A stretch of DNA of 64,000 nucleotides from positions 31,566-95,565 of the forward strand of contig JAIXUE010000003.1 in NCBI GenBank assembly GCA_027483605.1, written 5' to 3'. The notes under the pieces are model-generated. The model saw nothing but the letters and a program-made list of their open reading frames with translations, was not told the origin of the DNA and ran no database searches. Positions 49,512-58,523 of this stretch are shown here, piece after piece. Position 1 is the first letter of the stretch; the number at the start of each line of letters is the position of its first letter. The position numbers and the translations under genes were made by a program. Source of the stretch: Cryomorphaceae bacterium (GTDB lineage: Bacteria; Bacteroidota; Bacteroidia; Flavobacteriales_D; Crocinitomicaceae).

Positions 49512-50181
49512 TTTTGCGCAATAAATAAAGTATGTAAATGAAGGTCAGATACATACTGATAAACAGGAGGTATAGAATGGAAAAAACAACGACGGCTAAG
49601 AAATAGGTGTAGCGGATTTCATCTTCAAACACTACAAAAATGAGCATAACCATCGAAAAGATGAGAAAAACAGAACAAATCAGAAACTGTATACGTGCAA
49701 GACGCGCACCTTCTTTGATGAGTGCCACATAAAAAAGCAAACTGAAACTCACGTATTGAAAAACACTGAAAATCCAGTTGTTTTCAAAGATATTTTGCAT
49801 GTAGAGCTCTTGACCAATGAAAACAATTAATATTAGCAAAAAGGCCTGCCAGCGATAGCGCGCCAACGCTTGCCAAATTGTCGATAACATATAAAAGACA
49901 AGGTAAGCTTCTATCGGCATGATAAAATGCGTTGCCGGAAACACGGTATGGTAAAGCGAACAAACATATTCGTAAACCGGGCGATTGACGCCGTTAAACA
50001 CGAGATAGACAACAAAGGCCTTTACAAATTCAGACTTCGGCAACTGCTTGTAAAACAGCAAATAAAGTACTGGAATAATTATTTCTAACCAGTAATTGAT
50101 GTACCAAAGCACATCTAAATAAATGGGTAGTTGCATGGGCATTGTACTAACTAAATTACGCAATTGCTGCGCTATTCGCAC
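49492..50181 (-). CDS. Polytopic membrane protein of unknown function, upstream of the histidine kinase
   Basis: 229 aa, about 7 hydrophobic segments; overlaps the kinase start. Confidence 0.65.
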   Translation of the reverse strand: MRIAQQLRNLVSTMPMQLPIYLDVLWYINYWLEIIIPVLYLLFYKQLPKSEFVKAFVVYLVFNGVNRPVYEYVCSLYHTVFPATHFIMPIEAYLVFYMLSTIWQALARYRWQAFLLILIVFIGQELYMQNIFENNWIFSVFQYVSFSLLFYVALIKEGARLARIQFLICSVFLIFSMVMLIFVVFEDEIRYTYFLAVVVFSILYLLFISMYLTFIYILYLLRKNADLHE

Positions 50182-50194
50182 TACCCGACAGTAC

Positions 50195-50214
50195 TTTTAG
50201 AACATGTTCTAAAA
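50195..50214. promoter_or_regulatory. Perfect 20-bp palindrome TTTTAGAACATGTTCTAAAA
   Basis: Read directly; lies between the LuxR stop (50222) and the next gene's start (50181). Confidence 0.6.
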
Positions 50215-50221
50215 AATTCGT

Positions 50222-50716
50222 CTATTTCAATCTAGTTAATCTCCTTTCTTCTCTTTGTTGGGCCAAACCATCCTTCTCTGCTTGAATGGCTTCATTGGTG
50301 CGCGGGGTGTACAAGCCGTCAATGATACTCAGCCTGATGAGCTCATTGGAAGTTCTTACTTCATAAGCTCTTAATAATTTGGTCCGAATAAGGTCTACTG
50401 TTTTTTTGGATACATGCAATTGCTCGCCGATTTCTTTGCTTGTAAAACCATCGCAAAGTGCATGCAGTACCTTGAGGTCTCTATCGGTAATCCCTTTAGC
50501 CTGCAGTTGTTCCTCAAGCTGAACTACCCTACTCAGCGGTCTGGTTTGGTAATATCGTTTCAATTCATCGAGCAGGATTTCATGAATAGCATCTGTTTGG
50601 TTCAATCCATTGACAACGACTTCTAATATGTCAACCTCTATTTGCTGTCGTGTGAATTGTGCAAGCAACGCGTCGTCAAGAAGGGTAAATCTGATGGTGT
50701 AATTTTGTTCTAGCAT
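50222..50716 (-). CDS. LuxR-family HTH regulator lacking a canonical receiver
   Basis: GITDRDLKVLHALCDGFTSKEIGEQLHVSKKTVDLIRTKLLRAYEVRTSNELIRLS; N-terminus without the phospho-acceptor motifs; ORF track opens at 50743. Confidence 0.82.
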   Translation of the reverse strand: MLEQNYTIRFTLLDDALLAQFTRQQIEVDILEVVVNGLNQTDAIHEILLDELKRYYQTRPLSRVVQLEEQLQAKGITDRDLKVLHALCDGFTSKEIGEQLHVSKKTVDLIRTKLLRAYEVRTSNELIRLSIIDGLYTPRTNEAIQAEKDGLAQQREERRLTRLK

Positions 50717-50793
50717 GAAATAAGTCTCGGTTACAAAAAACAATTTGTATCCAAATACGCTTATTTTCTCGTTTTAGTATCCGGCGCTTTTGA

Positions 50794-50812
50794 TTTAGAA
50801 CAGAGTCCTAAA
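50794..50812. promoter_or_regulatory. Imperfect palindrome TTTAGAACAGAGTCCTAAA, related to 50195-50214
   Basis: Same TTTAGAAC / TCTAAA half-site pattern in the LuxR / TIGR03790 divergent intergenic region. Confidence 0.45.
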
Positions 50813-50861
50813 ATAATGCCGCAATGGCTGCGTTCTAGTCACCAATTATTAATTTTACAGG

Positions 50862-52208
50862 ATGAGATTTTTTGCTATTAGTTTTTTGTTTATTGCATTT
50901 CAGGGCTTAGCGCAGAGTATCAACTACAATGATGTTGGTGTCATCATCAATCTCAATAGCCCAGCTTCAATGCAAATTGGAAGTCATTTTAAAAATGCGC
51001 GCAACATCCCTACCCAGAACATGATTTATGTGAGTGTCCCCACTACTGAGGTCATTAACGATATCGAATTTGAGCAATTGCGCACGCAAATCGAAAATTA
51101 CCTCACGAGCCAAAACCTCCAAAACCAACTCAATTATCTAGTCACTACCAAAGGTATTCCGCTCAAACGCAATGGCATCGATTGCATCGTGAACACCAAC
51201 CAAGGCGACTGCGGTTCTGTAGATCAAGAATTGAGCCTCATCCTTGGGCCTCATGCGGGCGGAATCGGCGCCACAAACGGCTACAGTAATCCTTATTATA
51301 ATGAAAACACACACTTTTCACGTGCACAATTCGGCATTTATTTAGTGACCCGCCTCGATGGCTATGAACTTACCGACGTCATTTCTCTGATAGACAGAAG
51401 CGGCCCCAATACAGGCGTTAATCAGCAAGAAGCGCAGGTTGTGTTGGATATTTTTGAAACTACCTCCATCGATACTTTCTATTTTATCGACAATTTTTTG
51501 GAACCTAGCCAATTAGAGCTTCAAAATCAAAACTGGAATAGCACTACTGATTATCAAATTGGGACCCCAAGCTCTGTTCAAAATGCTTTGGCATATATTG
51601 GCATAGGCCATGGCCCAACAGATTCAGTAGTATTGAACTACAAATGGCTGCCCGGCTCATTTAGCTCCATGAACACCTGTAGCGGCGCACATACCTTTAA
51701 CATAAGCAGTAATCCGACCGATCAATTTTTACTTGCCCAATTGATCCAAGACGGCTGCACAGCTGCACACGGCTATGTCAATTGCATGTACTTTTCTCAA
51801 CTTTTAGAGACTGACATTATGCTCAATCGCTATTTAAATCCGAACGCAGGCTATAATTTAGCCGAAAGTTATTTCATGGCTGAGCGCTTTTTATCCCATC
51901 AGAGCGTAATCATCGGCGACCCTAAAGCATCTGTTATCATCGATCATACGGCTGGTATTACAGAGCCAAACGCTAGCTCACTCACCCTCTATCCCAACCC
52001 GAGCCTTGGCGTTTTCAGATTCAAAGGCTTGGCAGCTTTATCGGGCCAACTGCGCATTGTGGTAAGCAACACCTACGGGCAAATTGTTTGGGAAGAAAGC
52101 ATCACCGACGCCTACCAGCAATTCACGATAGAAAGCCCCGGCGTCTATTTGGTCAGTATCTTTGAAAACGACCAGTTACTGCAAACTTTTAAACTTTTGA
52201 GGTATTAG
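50862..52208 (+). CDS. TIGR03790-like secreted protein with T9SS C-terminal domain
   Basis: NYNDVGVIINLNSPASMQIGSHFKNARNIPTQNMIYV...LNYLVTTKGIPLKRNG; LYPNPSLGVFRF. Confidence 0.8.
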   Translation: MRFFAISFLFIAFQGLAQSINYNDVGVIINLNSPASMQIGSHFKNARNIPTQNMIYVSVPTTEVINDIEFEQLRTQIENYLTSQNLQNQLNYLVTTKGIPLKRNGIDCIVNTNQGDCGSVDQELSLILGPHAGGIGATNGYSNPYYNENTHFSRAQFGIYLVTRLDGYELTDVISLIDRSGPNTGVNQQEAQVVLDIFETTSIDTFYFIDNFLEPSQLELQNQNWNSTTDYQIGTPSSVQNALAYIGIGHGPTDSVVLNYKWLPGSFSSMNTCSGAHTFNISSNPTDQFLLAQLIQDGCTAAHGYVNCMYFSQLLETDIMLNRYLNPNAGYNLAESYFMAERFLSHQSVIIGDPKASVIIDHTAGITEPNASSLTLYPNPSLGVFRFKGLAALSGQLRIVVSNTYGQIVWEESITDAYQQFTIESPGVYLVSIFENDQLLQTFKLLRY

Positions 52209-52238
52209 CATTCGGTTTTGGGAAATATCTTTTAATTT

Positions 52239-52258
52239 AACTTCATGTTTTTGAAGTT
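52239..52258. other. Small hairpin AACTTCA-TGTTTT-TGAAGTT
   Basis: Perfect 7-bp arms, 6-nt loop; no clear U-tract. Confidence 0.35.
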
Positions 52259-52285
52259 GAAATTGGTTGAAATCAAAGCGAAATT

Positions 52286-53359
52286 ATGAAGCATCAAATT
52301 GTCATCTTATTATTTATTTTATCCTTCTCAAGGATCAGTTTTGCTAGCCAGAATGCGTATTACGACCTCATTAATTTAGCAGAAGAAACGTTTGTAAAAA
52401 AGAAAAATCAAGAATGTTTTGCATTTTACGACCAAGCTTTTGAGGTGAAGAAAGCCAAGCACTTTGCTAAAGACGCCTATGTTGCTGCAGAAATCGCTTA
52501 TTACTTAAAGGATGACGAGCTTGTCAAGAAGTACTTTAAAAAAGCCTTCGAACTCGGGATGCCATTTTCGGCAATACATTCCGGCAGCATCTTCAGTAAC
52601 CTTGAAAAAACGAGTCTTTACCCTGAAATCACAAGAATATATAAAACTTGTAAGAAACCAACTTTTGACCTTGAAACCAGAGAGCGGGTCTACACCTATT
52701 GCTTTGCTTCTGATAGCATTAAATTTTTGTTGCGACCTAATTTACCGCAACAAGATCAAGCTTATCATCAACTTGAAAATGAATTCAGGGCTTATTTATT
52801 TGACGAATTCCTATCAAAAGGACAATTTCCGAATGAAAACATGATTGGCATAGCCAGTGATTCGCTTTTTTCTGACTTTCTTAAAAGAAACAATAAGGTC
52901 GATCAATGGCAACAAGCGGCTATCAAAATGTTCGGAAGCGATGAGCCAGAGGTGATGGAAAACAATTTTGTTTCAAAGTTTTCTTTTTCAGTTTTGCTGC
53001 ACTCGCATTGTTCTTTCCCTAAATTTCAGCCTTATTTGTTGAAAGCGGTAGAAAATGGCTACATGCAACCGAGCGAATACGCACTATTGAAAGAGACGAG
53101 TATTTTATGGAATCAGGATTCTAAAAATCCTTGGGATGACTGCAAGCTGGAGCTCAACAAGGCCTATTTTAACATTTTAAGTTTCGATCCATACAAGAAA
53201 AACCAAACCTACGTTGATCCCAAAAACAAAGAGCTCATGCTACTTGTCGAACAAAATAGAGCCGCAATTCATATGCAAAAATGGAGCGTCGATAACGAAA
53301 AAATAAAGTTGCAGAAAGAACTGGGAATCCGATTTTTCTTTGGATTTTTAATTAGATAG
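52286..53359 (+). CDS. Secreted hypothetical protein (TPR-like helical)
   Basis: 357 aa, signal peptide, alpha-helical composition. Confidence 0.6.
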   Translation: MKHQIVILLFILSFSRISFASQNAYYDLINLAEETFVKKKNQECFAFYDQAFEVKKAKHFAKDAYVAAEIAYYLKDDELVKKYFKKAFELGMPFSAIHSGSIFSNLEKTSLYPEITRIYKTCKKPTFDLETRERVYTYCFASDSIKFLLRPNLPQQDQAYHQLENEFRAYLFDEFLSKGQFPNENMIGIASDSLFSDFLKRNNKVDQWQQAAIKMFGSDEPEVMENNFVSKFSFSVLLHSHCSFPKFQPYLLKAVENGYMQPSEYALLKETSILWNQDSKNPWDDCKLELNKAYFNILSFDPYKKNQTYVDPKNKELMLLVEQNRAAIHMQKWSVDNEKIKLQKELGIRFFFGFLIR

Positions 53360-53397
53360 TGACCTACTCCACCACCAAGGTTGATGATTCCAGCACC

Positions 53398-53749
53398 TTA
53401 TAGTTTGCATTTGAACGGAATCAAATCTTTTGATATGATATCCTCATTTGTTGATCTAAAAACACTTTTGATTTCTTCTTTAGAATAATTACTAATTGTT
53501 TTCTTTGAATAAATGGAGGAAATTATAATTTTACTGCTTCTTTCAGAAATGATGAAATAAAGGCGATAGCCTCCACTTTTTTCGTTGAGAATTGAATTTG
53601 TCACTCTGGATTTTTTAATAGTCGAGTTTTTTCCTTTTGGCCCCAAGGTTTCATCAACATTCCTGACATTTTCTATGGTTTCAAGCTCAATAAAAAAACT
53701 ACAAATATCCTGTTTGACATTTTTTGTAGGTTTCTTCTTAGAAAGCTAA
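53398..53749 (-). pseudogene. RelE/ParE-like toxin remnant (N-terminally truncated, no ATG in frame)
   Basis: Frame extended upstream of the supplied ORF: LSKKKPTKNVKQDICSFFIELETIENVRNVDETLGPKGKNSTIKKSRVTNSILNEKSGGYRLYFIISERSSKIIISSIYSKK. Confidence 0.5.
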
Positions 53750-54187
53750 ACCACCTTCAATACTTGCCGCAATAGAATGCCATTCGTCGTCGTGTTTTAA
53801 AGCAAGACTAGATAGCATGTCTTCGGCGGCTTCTTGCATTTCTGAAATTACTGTTGCAAAATTTTCGAGTGTAGATTTCAGGGAAACTTTAAAGAATTCT
53901 TGTGTGGCAAAAACGACATGGAATTCTTTTGATTTCTCAACTAGAACGAGCATCAGCGCGGCAATATTTTTATACACCGATTCTTGATCAGGGCTGCAGG
54001 AAGAAAGTTCTGAAATTTGAGCAAAGGCGCTATTGTTGATTTCATGACCCAATTTAATGAGTACTTCAAAATGCTTTTTAACCTTATTAGACGAGTCTAG
54101 TAGCTCATTGATATCATGAGAAATAATACCAGATTGCTCTTCGTATTTTTGGATGTTCTTACTGATTTTACTTACCGCTGTTTCCAT
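53738..54187 (-). CDS. Hypothetical helical protein
   Basis: 149 aa ORF, predicted mostly helical. Confidence 0.5.
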   Translation of the reverse strand: METAVSKISKNIQKYEEQSGIISHDINELLDSSNKVKKHFEVLIKLGHEINNSAFAQISELSSCSPDQESVYKNIAALMLVLVEKSKEFHVVFATQEFFKVSLKSTLENFATVISEMQEAAEDMLSSLALKHDDEWHSIAASIEGGLAF

Positions 54188-54249
54188 GACTAGACAATTG
54201 TAAATTTACCAAATTATTTGCGTATCAGAACGTTGATAATTTGATTTTA

Positions 54250-55134
54250 TTATTCCACAACCCACTTCACACACTGCCCATCCTTGCGAATGAAATACGT
54301 ACCTGGATGTAAACTTGAGAAACGCATTTGGTTAACCCCGGCTTGTAAATCAAAGGATTGAATGGTTCGACCTATGGCATCAGTGAGTTGGATGTTTTCT
54401 AAGGGAAGCTCAGATTCAATATAAAGTTGGCCTGAACTTGGATTGGGCCAAATTTGAACTGAACGCATGAATGTATTTTCCTCCACCCCAACCAAATATT
54501 CACAATCGTTGGCATAGAATGGTTTGTAGGTGCTGAAATTGTCATCCGAATAACAGCGGAAAGGACCGCCTTCGTTGCCGTCAAAAGCCATGGTGCACAT
54601 GTCAAATGGCAGCATGTAAGAACCCGTGAAGCCAATTTTTTCGATGATGGTGTCTTGGAAACCTTGACTTGTAAGGTCGGGGTTGCAAAAGTCTACGACC
54701 AAGTATTTTAAGGTTTGGGCATTGATCACTTTTGTACCTGTGGCCAAGACCTTCAATTGACTGTTTTCTGTGCAACCACCAAACTCAGGCAGGGGCGCCA
54801 TGGGCCAATGCTCACCTACCACCGCATTGAAATTATAGAGCGTTTTCCATTGATTCTGCTCCAAGACATACACCACCCCATTGCTTTCATAAGTGTAGGT
54901 GGTATCGAAAATATAATTTACTGGCGTTACGCCAAAATGCAGCCCATTGAAAGTTTTCTGCAACTTCTGGCAAGTTTGCCCCGCAATAATGGTATCGCCC
55001 ACATTGGCAATCTCTACATACCCGCTTGAAAATCCGATATAGGTATAATGCCATTTTGCACCGGCTGGCGCCCAGTTTTGCGCAAAAGAGAGCGAACTGA
55101 AAACGAGTGCGAAAACGAGGAGTGATGATTTCAT
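54250..55134 (-). CDS. Secreted protein with T9SS C-terminal domain, related to 43277-44266
   Basis: Signal peptide; IWPNPSSGQLYIESELPLENIQLTDAIGR; GAKWHYTYIGFSSGYVEIANVGDTIIAGQ. Confidence 0.8.
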   Translation of the reverse strand: MKSSLLVFALVFSSLSFAQNWAPAGAKWHYTYIGFSSGYVEIANVGDTIIAGQTCQKLQKTFNGLHFGVTPVNYIFDTTYTYESNGVVYVLEQNQWKTLYNFNAVVGEHWPMAPLPEFGGCTENSQLKVLATGTKVINAQTLKYLVVDFCNPDLTSQGFQDTIIEKIGFTGSYMLPFDMCTMAFDGNEGGPFRCYSDDNFSTYKPFYANDCEYLVGVEENTFMRSVQIWPNPSSGQLYIESELPLENIQLTDAIGRTIQSFDLQAGVNQMRFSSLHPGTYFIRKDGQCVKWVVE

Positions 55135-55156
55135 GGTGTTGATTTACAGGATGAAA

Positions 55157-56329
55157 TTAGCGATTAAACTGAAAACCGATGCCCAGGTTGCAGCCAAAAT
55201 TGATGTATTTACGGTAGCTGAAAATCTCTGGTGGCGTTTTGACGCTATTGAAATTCAGATAGGGCGTTAGCGAGACAAACAGGTTCTGACGGTTGGCGCG
55301 CAGTTCTACCTGTAAGCTTTGTTGGAAGTTGAATTTCGGGCTCAAAAAGGCGTACATACCTACGCCATTTCTGTTCGGGTAGTAGCCGATTTGCTCTTTG
55401 ACACGTGTACCGATGGAGGCGCTATATTTCGGGATCACTGAAAAACCATTTCTTTGGAAGCGATAGCCAATGCTCAAGGGGATTTGAATGAATTGGTATT
55501 CATTTTTATTGACGTATTTGGCTTTAAAATAAGTGGTGTCTTGTAAACCTAAATAAGTTAGAGATGGAGTCAAGGAGTAGTCTATGTAATCATAGTTGGC
55601 TTGCTCGCCCAGACTCGTTAGCCAGATTCCGGCACCCCATTGCAGCTTACCTGAGTAATTGTAAAACTGGAGGCCAAAATTGGTGGTGGTCAGTACAGAT
55701 TCTGATTGTGTCAGCTTCAAATCATAGGCGCTCACCACATTGAAATCGCTGTATAAATAGCTTTTCGTAAAATTCACGCCAGAATAAACGCTGGCCTCCC
55801 ACTTGCGTTTTGGGGTTTGCTGAGGGCGCTGTGTTTTAAAGGTGTTTAACTGCGACGGAACAAGCAAACCAAGAACTAATGCTTTCATAGTTTGAAGTGA
55901 AGATCCAATACGCGGCGTGTCAATTGTCAATTCTTGACGGTTTAGAATAGCACTATCAAGAGGCGGTAAATTTGAAGCCTCTTGCATAAGTTCTATCTTA
56001 TTTTCTGATTGAGGTAAAGTATTTTTAATGATTGATAATGATGAATTTAGCTGTGCATTTTTACTTTGATGTATCAAAGATTCATACGGAAAAGAGGGTG
56101 TTTTAATCTGCAGTAAATTTGGCTCATTCAAGAATGAACTCATGCCGTAAATCAAGAAAGTGATGCTGAGCGCCATGCCTTTGAGCCAATCCAAAAAGAA
56201 CCCGCCTCTGCGCTTTTTTTCGTCTAGGCGCTTTTCTAGATCTTGCATGAAATCTAAATCAAGCGAAGGCATCTCACCAAGTGCTGCTTCCCGATATTGT
56301 GTTTCAAATGAAGTCAGTTGATTCTTCAT
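55157..56329 (-). CDS. Putative trans-envelope anti-sigma factor: cytoplasmic segment, one TM helix, linker, C-terminal outer-membrane beta-barrel (Dma-like)
   Basis: MKNQLTSFETQYREAALGEMPSLDLDFMQDLEKRLDEKKRRGGFFLDWLKGMALSITFLIYGMSSFL; C-terminal amphipathic strands ending NLGIGFQFNR; ATGA overlap with ECF sigma gene. Confidence 0.65.
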   Translation of the reverse strand: MKNQLTSFETQYREAALGEMPSLDLDFMQDLEKRLDEKKRRGGFFLDWLKGMALSITFLIYGMSSFLNEPNLLQIKTPSFPYESLIHQSKNAQLNSSLSIIKNTLPQSENKIELMQEASNLPPLDSAILNRQELTIDTPRIGSSLQTMKALVLGLLVPSQLNTFKTQRPQQTPKRKWEASVYSGVNFTKSYLYSDFNVVSAYDLKLTQSESVLTTTNFGLQFYNYSGKLQWGAGIWLTSLGEQANYDYIDYSLTPSLTYLGLQDTTYFKAKYVNKNEYQFIQIPLSIGYRFQRNGFSVIPKYSASIGTRVKEQIGYYPNRNGVGMYAFLSPKFNFQQSLQVELRANRQNLFVSLTPYLNFNSVKTPPEIFSYRKYINFGCNLGIGFQFNR

Positions 56330-56871
56330 GATGTTTTGTTTTGTAGTTGTTCGGCAATCAATTTGCGGGCTTTGAGAATGTGCCACTTCACTAAACCATA
56401 GCTGATCCCAAGCTGTTGCGCAATCTCTTCACGAGTGAGCTCTTCAATGACATAAAGATTGAAAATCACGCGGCTCGCTTCTGGCAAGGCATCGACAAAC
56501 TCAAAAAGTATTTTGGATGCATCTTCTTGCTGCAAAATCAAATCTGTTGGTACGCTGTCAGGCAGGTCTATGTTGCTATCCACTTGCTGAAAAAAGGAAT
56601 GGTACCTTTGTTTTTTTCGATACTGGTCTATAAATTCATTTCTGACAATAACGCTCAAAAAAGCTGGAAAAGACTTTTGCAAATCGAAAGTTTCTATGCG
56701 GTCTAGGGCCTTTAAAAATGCCGTGTTGGCTATGCTCATTTGGTCTTCTTTATGCAAGCTCAAACGAGCCAAACGCTGCAGCATGAACGGAAAACAATAG
56801 GCATACAATTCCATGATGAAGCGACGGTCTCGCTTTTGAATCAATGCTATTTTATCTTTTGTAAGTTCCAA
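56326..56871 (-). CDS. ECF-family RNA polymerase sigma factor
   Basis: AFLKALDRIETFDLQKSFPAFLSVIVRNEFIDQYRKKQRY; region 4 LPEASRVIFNLYVIEELTREEIAQQLGISYGLVKWHILKARKLI. Confidence 0.9.
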   Translation of the reverse strand: MELTKDKIALIQKRDRRFIMELYAYCFPFMLQRLARLSLHKEDQMSIANTAFLKALDRIETFDLQKSFPAFLSVIVRNEFIDQYRKKQRYHSFFQQVDSNIDLPDSVPTDLILQQEDASKILFEFVDALPEASRVIFNLYVIEELTREEIAQQLGISYGLVKWHILKARKLIAEQLQNKTS

Positions 56872-56893
56872 ATGTGTACGCTTGTGCTGAACG

Positions 56894-57721
56894 CTATTTT
56901 CTATTCAAATAATATTTCAAACCAAACATATGGCCAGACTGAAAAGAAAACCAAGATGAAGGCACGTTTTTCACCGCGAAGAAATCATAACAGATGCGGT
57001 TTTCATAAGTCAAAAACCAACGCTGATTTTCAGCAAGTTTGTCGTGCAGGCTATATTCTAGGCCAAAACTGGCGTAGATTCCTGCATTGAAGTTGTGTTT
57101 GGCAAAATTGCCGATAACATCTTGACTTAACAAATCGCTGGCACTATAACCATGAATACCATAAATTTCACCATATGTAACAGTTGAACTCAAGATTGTG
57201 CTGATCTGATTACCGAGACTAAAACCCACATAAAGACCTGCACCAAAATGAAACAATAATTGCTTGTTAATTTTGACTTGTTGGAGGTAAGCGTAATCAA
57301 TAGTTAGAACAGGCGAAGTATGGTTTACACGCATATCGTTGATGGCACCAAAAGGAAATGCCACTGAATCAGGATAAGTTATGTATTGCGTTAAAAAAGA
57401 ACTCAGCATTCTAGAATTCAGAGAGATGCCAAAGCGTTGCGCGGCGTTAGTCTTTGAATTAAACAATTGAACATTTGCGTTGTAAATAGGGCGCATGCGC
57501 AAATTGGTGAGCGCTTTAGGTGTGCCCCAAACCAAAACGCCCTCGTACTGATTTTGAAGAATAGCCTCATAGTTGGCATAGGAAGCAGCTGGTATTTTGG
57601 TACTCATGACACCACCCGCATTCAATTGATAACTATCTAGTTTCCAATTATGCACTTTCTGAGCATTTGCCACAGCGCTGAGCAGTAGACAAGTGGTAAA
57701 TGCTATTTTTATTTTCATCAT
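56894..57721 (-). CDS. Outer-membrane beta-barrel-like secreted protein, unknown function
   Basis: Signal peptide, alternating hydrophobic strands, 22 nt upstream of the sigma gene. Confidence 0.6.
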   Translation of the reverse strand: MMKIKIAFTTCLLLSAVANAQKVHNWKLDSYQLNAGGVMSTKIPAASYANYEAILQNQYEGVLVWGTPKALTNLRMRPIYNANVQLFNSKTNAAQRFGISLNSRMLSSFLTQYITYPDSVAFPFGAINDMRVNHTSPVLTIDYAYLQQVKINKQLLFHFGAGLYVGFSLGNQISTILSSTVTYGEIYGIHGYSASDLLSQDVIGNFAKHNFNAGIYASFGLEYSLHDKLAENQRWFLTYENRICYDFFAVKNVPSSWFSFQSGHMFGLKYYLNRK

Positions 57722-57839
57722 GATTTGAAGTTTACACCTATCTTACGCTACGTTTTGCAAATAAGGAAGTCGAATGCGCAAAAAAAAATAAATGATTGAC
57801 CTTGCTTCCTTTTTGACCGCTTTGTACGTAAAGTTAAGT

Positions 57840-58508
57840 ATGAAAACAATAATAAATATCTTAAGCACCCTTTTCGCTGTTTGTTTATTCACTCAAAAAG
57901 TTGATGCACAGCATCAAATTTCCATCCAGACAAATCCATTGAATTATTTTTTTGACCAGACACCTCAAAAGACCAATGATGATGGTTTTTCACCATTTTC
58001 CTTGGGGCTTCAATATCAATATCAAAAACCCTCACTAAAACTAGTTTCAGTTCAATTCAATATTTTTAGTGATGCAAATAAATGGAGCGCTGGATCCGTA
58101 GATTCCGTTTGTCTTAACTTACGGAGAATCAAAGAAACAAATGTCCTTTTTTCAAATAAAAAGCAGTTCGTCAATAAATTAAACTGGACCTATGGTCTAG
58201 GTCCAACGCTAAGAACGGAATTTTTTGCAATCGACACTGTAGCTACGCCCCAAGATGCTGAACTTATTGATTATTATCAAAGTAATCACCTACAATTAGG
58301 CGTTAAAGGGCAAATAGCTATTCATTACACACCATTGAATTGGCTCACAGTATACAGCCAATTGAACTTTTCTGGCTATTTGCTAAGCAGACAGATTGCC
58401 AGAAACTACAACGAGGATTTCATTAATGATTTCGGACTCAATCAACGCTTCAATTACCCAAGCCGCTTTCATGCTTCATTGACCTTTGGCGTGGGCATCA
58501 ACTTTTAA
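57840..58508 (+). CDS. Outer-membrane beta-barrel-like hypothetical protein
   Basis: MKTIINILSTLFAVCLFTQKVDAQ signal peptide; C-terminal SLTFGVGINF; ORF track opens at 57792. Confidence 0.6.
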   Translation: MKTIINILSTLFAVCLFTQKVDAQHQISIQTNPLNYFFDQTPQKTNDDGFSPFSLGLQYQYQKPSLKLVSVQFNIFSDANKWSAGSVDSVCLNLRRIKETNVLFSNKKQFVNKLNWTYGLGPTLRTEFFAIDTVATPQDAELIDYYQSNHLQLGVKGQIAIHYTPLNWLTVYSQLNFSGYLLSRQIARNYNEDFINDFGLNQRFNYPSRFHASLTFGVGINF

Positions 58509-58523
58509 ATCTGTTCAAAACAC

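Noticed and set aside
53692-53720. Possible phase-variable poly-T frameshift: ATG at 53720 (MSNRIFVV) joining the RelE-like frame if the 7-T run were 8 T
   Set aside because: The RelE-like frame continues upstream of the T-run with toxin-like sequence (LSKKKP..VKQDI), so N-terminal truncation explains it better; resequencing would settle it
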